A stretch of DNA of 22,770 nucleotides from Desarmillaria ectypa. Lineage: Eukaryota > Basidiomycota > Agaricomycetes > Agaricales > Physalacriaceae. The first letter of the stretch is position 1; each line of letters starts with the position of its first letter. A program made the position numbers and the translations under genes. This document shows positions 18,522 through 22,770 of this stretch, in pieces. The notes beneath the pieces are model-generated. The model saw only the letters and a list, made by a program, of their open reading frames with translations. It was not told the origin of the DNA and did not search any database. Location of the stretch: assembly GCA_030407005.1 (NCBI GenBank), contig JAUDYN010000028.1, forward strand, positions 1-22,770, given 5' to 3'.

Positions 18522-19810
18522 GTTAAGGCAGTTTTCCCAACTGCCCTATGCTTCATTCAGATAATTGGGTTCCTTCTTTGAAGAGTCATATTGGTTAGTC
18601 CAATACTCATCAAGTATAGTCTTCCAATAGGTTTCATTAAGATTCTTGACCCATTTCTGGATTCCATCTTCCTAAAGTGCAAGGTATACAGACATCTCCA
18701 TTATCCTGGTAGTCATGATCAAGGATCATGGAGACTGCTCTTGGGTTCATTAACAATTTTGGTGACTTCAAATTATCCTGCTTGCTGCATTTTTTCTTTG
18801 TAGTCTCTGATTACTTCTTGTGCATTGCCTATCTCTGTTTCTCTTACCCAGGAATTGTGCTCCCACATATAACCCTTTCACTTGATGAGGATTTGAAAGG
18901 GTCTATTCACTTGTCATCAAGTTTCTTCTTGGGTTGCAAAAGGTGCAAGTTGGAGGTGTCCAACCAGACCCTGTCACTGACATTGTAATCAATTGCCACT
19001 CTCTTGCCCTTATCATACTAGGCCTTCATTTGGTTTGCTGCTTTATTTAGGGCAGCATGCACCTCCTTATATACTTTGGCCATGGTTTTGGAGAACTCTC
19101 TGGCAGTGGGGGATAGTAAACAGAGAGGATCATTTAGCATTGGGAAGGAGTTGGGGATTTCATTCATAGAGAGCCATGAAGAGGCTTTTTCCTTTAGCAG
19201 AGTGTATGCAATTGTTATGTGCAAATTTGGTGAGTGATAGCCAGTTGCTCCAATCAGTCTGTCAGTGATTGATGAAGATTCATAGGTATTTTTCAATTTC
19301 TTGATTGACTCATTCTATTTGTCCATACATCTGAGGATGATAGGCTATGAATGCATTCTGAGTAATATCAAGCATCCAATATAGGTCTTTCATGAATTGG
19401 GGGCCCCAGTCAGATATAATGACTTGGGGCATGCCATATTTGAAATAGACATGGTCATGAAGGATTTTGGCCCATCCTTCTGCTGAGAGCTTCTTGTTGC
19501 AGGTGATTGGGATGATTATTTTGAGAATTGATCAACAATTACCAACATGGCATTATAGCTATTGGATTCTAGAAGACCAGTTATCATATCAATAGAAATG
19601 TGCATCCATAGTATGGTTGGTATAGTATTTAGGTGTAACAGGGCTGCTTTGGCTTGCATACTGCTCTTCATTTGTTGGCAAGCTTTGTAGTCTTTCATGT
19701 AGGTCTCTATGTCCTTTTCATCTTTGGGCCACCAATATTCTCAGAATATGAGTTCTTGTGTCTTTGCTATGCTAGGGTGACCTTCCATAATATATTTGTG
19801 ACTCTGAGTG
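18522..19810 (-). pseudogene. Element 3 pol: integrase, chromodomain and tail remnant
   Basis: From high to low coordinates: the zinc finger with both His (HKYIMEGHPSIAKT, about 19,800-19,760) and a first Cys changed to Tyr (DYKACQQ); the core with HISIDMITGL, Asp intact (19588-19590); SDWGPQF, Asp intact (19409-19411); and GQIE with the Glu. All three catalytic acids thus survive, but stops follow at former Arg positions (E*VNQ, YL*IF, NH*Q). The segment PTAREFSKTMAKVYKEVHAA is fully readable (about 19,110-19,050). The chromodomain is seen as KGYMWEHNSWV (about 18,870-18,840) and a tail with RW.PEM and YWKTILDE-like sequence lies around 18,670-18,600. Frames change several times. Confidence 0.85.
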
Positions 19811-19999
19811 ATGACTTTGCCTCAGAGTGCTGATTTCTTTGGTACATAAATTCATCTATTATAGTATAATATTCTACCATTTTTGGTGATATCATGTTCA
19901 TAGTCAAGGGAGTCAGCAATTCCTTGGTCCTATAGTTCTGGTTGTCTAGTCAAGTCTCAAATCTTGGAGTGAGTCTCAGTAGTAGTGAGCATGATAAGT

Positions 20000-20520
20000 G
20001 CATAGAAATATCAAGGGGAGAGAACAACAATATCATAGTTATCTTTCTTGCCTTAGTTGTAGTCATCATGTCAGCTAAGGCAAGTCAGTCTTCTTGTTGG
20101 CTGTCTCAGATTTGTGTTTGAGTACAAAGTGATACCTTGGCTAGTTCAGTGACCCATCAGGTTTGTCAATGATTTAACTTCTGAGGCTTTCTAAATACTG
20201 AAGATTTTGATAGTCTGTCTAGATTTTAATGTCTTCAGCAGTGCCCATCAGATAATGGTGCTATTCTTCCAAGGGCAAGCATAATGATGAGTAGTTTCTT
20301 GTCATAAATTTCATAGTTTTGCTCAGTTGCTATCAAGGCCTTAGACATGAAAGCAACTGGTCACCATCTCTTTCCTTGTTGTTTGCTAAGAACAGCACCA
20401 ATGGCTCCATTACTTGAGTCTGCTTCCACCATAAATTTCCCAGTCTCTGTTGGAATAGTGAGGACAACATCTTCTGTCATCCTCATTCTTCAATTGCTGG
20501 AACACTTGCCTCTTGTGCCC
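20000..20520 (-). pseudogene. Element 3 pol: RNase H remnant
   Basis: Landmarks on the minus strand are KFMVEADSSNGAIGAVLS (about 20,434-20,380) with the first catalytic Asp intact (20419-20421), FMSKALIATEQNYEIYDKK (about 20,352-20,296), LALEE*HHYLMG (about 20,276-20,241) and TDYQNLQYL (about 20,215-20,190). The Trp of EEWRHYL is TAG and its Arg is CAC, a different pair of lesions from element 1. The end of the domain merges into a linker leading to the integrase zinc finger near 19,810. Between 20,000 and 19,810 only short pieces are readable. Confidence 0.8.
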
Positions 20521-20559
20521 CTTCCCATCTCACTCAGCATTACCAGTCAACTGAGTAAG

Positions 20560-21430
20560 GGGTCAAACAACCTTGGAGTAGTCATGGATGAATTTGTGAT
20601 AAAAGTTTGTGAATCCCAAGAATGACTGGAGTTTCTTTTTCTTGGTCAGCATTGGCCACTCAGTGATGCTAGCTGTCTTGACTGGGTCCATTTATACAGA
20701 GTCCTGGCTAATGATAACATGAGGTATTCTATCTTAAGTACCTCAAAACTCACACTTCTTGGCCTTGAGGAAGAGCTTGTTCTCTCATAAGCATTGCAGT
20801 ACATGTCATACTATGCATCAATGCTCTTCTAAGTCCTTCATGAAAATAAGAATATGTTGAGATAGATTGTGACTTTCTCTTTAGTGATAAGATCATGGAA
20901 GATATCATTCATCATCCACTGGAATGTGGCAGAGAAGGTTGGTGTAGGACAAAAAACTGACAGTGGGTTTTGAATAATCCATGATTTGTCCATGAAGGTG
21001 GCTTTCTTTTTATCTCCTTCACATATTCTGATGTTGTTATACTCTCAACAAATGTCCAACTTGCTGAAGTACTTTACTCTCTGCAGTTTGTCAATGAGCC
21101 CAGAGATGAGGGAAAGTGGATAACAATTTTTGATTGTCATCTTGTTGAGCTTATGATAGTCCTAAATGGGATGCAGTGAGCCATCATTTTTCTTGATGAA
21201 GAGAAAGGGAGAGGCAAATGGTGACTTTGAGGGATAGATGCAACCTGAGCTAAGATTCTCATCTAGGAACTTGTTAAGCTGTTCTTGTTTATTTTGATCA
21301 AGTGGATAGACCTTGCAATCTAGTGTTGACTTGGCATTAGGTATTAGCTCAATTGCATGGTCCCAGGGCTTTCATTCAGAGAGCTCATCAAAGTTTTCTT
21401 TAGAGCCAGAATAGATTCCAGAAGCTGCAA
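20560..21430 (-). pseudogene. Element 3 pol: reverse transcriptase remnant
   Basis: From high to low coordinates: KPWDHAIELIPNAKSTLD (about 21,370-21,317), [16 protein letters not shown] (about 21,230-21,180), DYHKLNKMTIKN, YFSKLDI, and then the GYNN motif, where Arg is TGT and Trp is TGA (21045-21050). TFSATFQWMMNDIFHDLI (about 20,945-20,890) is well kept. The catalytic box is damaged: TATCTC is followed by AACAT, so one base or more is missing where the first Asp codon should be (about 20,862). The frame then resumes as HILIFMKDLEEH. The thumb motif [19 protein letters not shown] is clear (about 20,630-20,575). Polymerase activity is certainly lost. Confidence 0.85.
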
Positions 21431-21433
21431 TAT

Positions 21434-22602
21434 TACAGAGGAACCATCTTCTTGAATACTTTCTTTGGTTTCTCTGCATTGGTGGCCATAGTGAGATTAT
21501 TGGTGTGATCCATAGTGTGAATTATGAGTTCCTCCTGCATGTTAACAGCTAGAATGACCTCACCATCTTCCAGCTCTTCATTCCACTTGTCATCTGAGTG
21601 TGAGTCAGGGAGTAGAAAGGGTTTTTTGGCACATTGGCAGTATCTAAAAGTCATCATCCTCATCTTCCAGTTGATGACAGGGTTGTGGCATTTGAGCTAA
21701 TCATGGCCTAGATATATATCTTTGGAGCCAAGATTGATGACTATGAGGTTAATTCATTTGCTGTGGCTCCCAATCATCATTTGGAGTTTGACAAATTTGG
21801 TGATGTTTTCTGTCTTATTGCAGGTTCTATCAGCATTATACATGGGGATGGGGGCCACAGTCTTTCAGGTATCAAGGTTGTACTTCTCAATGATGGTTCA
21901 GTTGATTGAACTGCCCATATAGCCACTTTTGAGCAGCCCTTTCATGAAGAAGGTCTATGTTCCAGTACAGGATTGTAGTCAGATCTCAATGAGAAAATCT
22001 CATCCTATACTCTTCATGTCCTGTATATAGCAGATTAGTTCACAAAGTTCATAGAGTTGCTCTCTGGCAAGTTTTCCCTCTTTCTTTCACTCAGTTATAA
22101 GCTCATCAGTGATTTCAGGAGTTTGGTCTTGGTGAACTCAGAGGAATAGGGCAGCCCTTGTGACTGACCCTATTTTCACATCACAGATTGCTCACAGAGT
22201 CCAGTCTACCTTGAAGGGCTTATACCAAATATCTATGGCTACCCCCTTGTTAGGGCAGTCATCTGTGGATTGGTTGTGAGTCTTTTATTTTTCTTCCTAG
22301 ATTCAGAAGCCAGTGTCATCTTCTTTGTCAGGTACCTCTATCATAGAAACCCTATGCCCCCTTTTTACTGCCTGGATGCTAGTATGTTGTTTCTGTCTCT
22401 GGTTGGATGGGCTCCTTTCAGTAGTCTTTTCTAGGGCCATGTCTTTCAGAATGACAGGCTCCTATGAGAGACTCTCTGCCTCTGGTTCAGCTCTCTTGAT
22501 CCTTATGGGCAATTGAGGGGGTTTGTTATAAACAGTCATGTTATCATCTTATCTGAGGACATCATATTGATTTCTTGATTCTGATGCAGGGGTGCTAGTC
22601 AT
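21434..22602 (-). pseudogene. Element 3 pol: N-terminal part and aspartic protease remnant
   Basis: A minus-strand ATG at 22600-22602 (MTSTPASESRNQ) starts a frame that can be followed, through about ten stops, into the protease, so it is the best candidate for the start of the pol frame. A hydrophilic Lys/Glu-rich lead-in covers 22,600-22,000. The protease active site, normally Leu-Asp-Ser-Gly, reads LLKSGYMGS (about 21,938-21,912); the catalytic Asp is gone. Next are EKYNLD, IPMYNADRT and NLGSKDIYLGHD (about 21,740-21,700), then HNPVINWKMRMMTF. An open run at 21,433-21,663 leads toward the RT. Gag should lie further right. Confidence 0.7.
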
Positions 22603-22770
22603 GTGAGAAATGTTAAAAGCAGGAGTCTGTATATTGCATGGCATGTATGAAATTTTTGTATTTAGAGAAGAGGAATAAAACTGTCGTGGAAGACAAGCAT
22701 ATACTGGTATCTCAGTCCTTGGTCATTGTAGGAGAACTGGACCCTTAACAACCTAATCTTTTTCTCCTCA
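22603..22770 (-). other. Upstream part of element 3, unresolved
   Basis: This stretch precedes the presumed pol start on the minus strand. It may be the end of gag or an untranslated joint; no zinc knuckle and no LTR end are visible. The one CpG of the right half lies here (22685). Confidence 0.35.

Larger units (their letters stand above)
7450..22770. other. CpG-depleted block (methylation or RIP-like footprint)
   Basis: From about 7,450 rightward CpG almost vanishes while TpG and CpA are abundant. Those I saw lie near 7448, 7509, 7859, 8416, 8631, 8688, 9217, 9255, 10255, 11954, 17904 and 22685. The block coincides with the transposon remnants. Cytosine methylation of transposons followed by deamination is known in basidiomycetes and would give this pattern; the mechanism here is inferred. 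The count was made by eye. Confidence 0.9.
18097..22770 (-). mobile_element. Element 3: Ty3/gypsy chromovirus on the minus strand
   Basis: Read on the minus strand it gives protease, reverse transcriptase, RNase H, integrase, chromodomain, C-terminal tail, polypurine tract and 3' LTR in the expected order. Its 5' part, with most of gag and the 5' LTR, lies outside the window. It is the same family as element 1, as shown by shared motifs throughout pol, including a tail after the chromodomain. It carries many stops and frameshifts and is not functional. Its left end cuts the integrase of element 2. Confidence 0.85.

Noticed and set aside
18591..18988. Plus-strand frames of 70 and 86 codons
   Set aside because: They are antisense to the chromodomain and tail of element 3, whose minus-strand reading is clearly the coding one.
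20347..20625. Plus-strand frame of 92 codons
   Set aside because: It is antisense to RNase H of element 3.
21722..22516. Plus-strand frames of 66-67 codons
   Set aside because: They are antisense to the protease and pol N-terminal part of element 3.
1..22770. tRNA, rRNA, CRISPR, ribosome binding sites or operons
   Set aside because: No tRNA B-box with a matching A-box, no regular spaced repeats, and the retrotransposon content indicates a eukaryote, so bacterial signals were not called.

Overview
The window looks like transposon-rich nuclear DNA of a filamentous fungus, most likely a basidiomycete of the Agaricomycetes type. The evidence is the two kinds of Ty3/gypsy Pol remnant it holds: one with a YLDD-type reverse transcriptase (RT) and a chromodomain, the other with an FVDD-type RT and a long Gag-protease linker. 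I recognise both from basidiomycete genomes, but the assignment rests on remembered family features and not on a search. I found no intact host gene, tRNA, rRNA or CRISPR array.

Layout. (1) 1-7,450: ordinary CpG content, stops in all frames, no recognisable protein. It holds a 12-G run (5,923-5,934), an imperfect inverted repeat (6,239-6,290), a doubtful Gag-like fragment (6,326-6,529) and two clusters of a CCACGC word (6,769-6,826 and 7,241-7,388). (2) 7,450-9,265: CpG-poor DNA with an unclassified minus-strand coding remnant (7,601-7,918) and a stretch crowded with CTAGT words. (3) 9,268-12,530: element 1, a plus-strand chromovirus pol lacking its gag and protease, running from RT to chromodomain, polypurine tract and the start of a 3' LTR. 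(4) 12,541-12,807: an orphan reading frame. (5) 13,029-18,096: element 2, a plus-strand Ty3/gypsy gag-pol that stops inside the integrase zinc finger. (6) 18,097-22,770: element 3, a minus-strand chromovirus of the same family as element 1, entered through its 3' LTR and running off the right edge. Element 3 appears to be inserted in element 2.

The most striking property is compositional. Reading by eye, I find only about four CpG dinucleotides between 9,256 and 22,770, and about a dozen from 7,450 on, while CpG is ordinary to the left. Arg CGN codons in the elements are changed to TGN or CAN. At equivalent codons elements 1 and 3 often carry the opposite-strand outcome. This fits C-to-T mutation at CpG acting on both strands, as methylation-driven or RIP-like silencing would produce. 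All three elements are dead: many stops, frameshifts and several lost catalytic residues. I see no working cellular pathway here; the interest lies in the silencing footprint, the nesting and some unexplained repeats.
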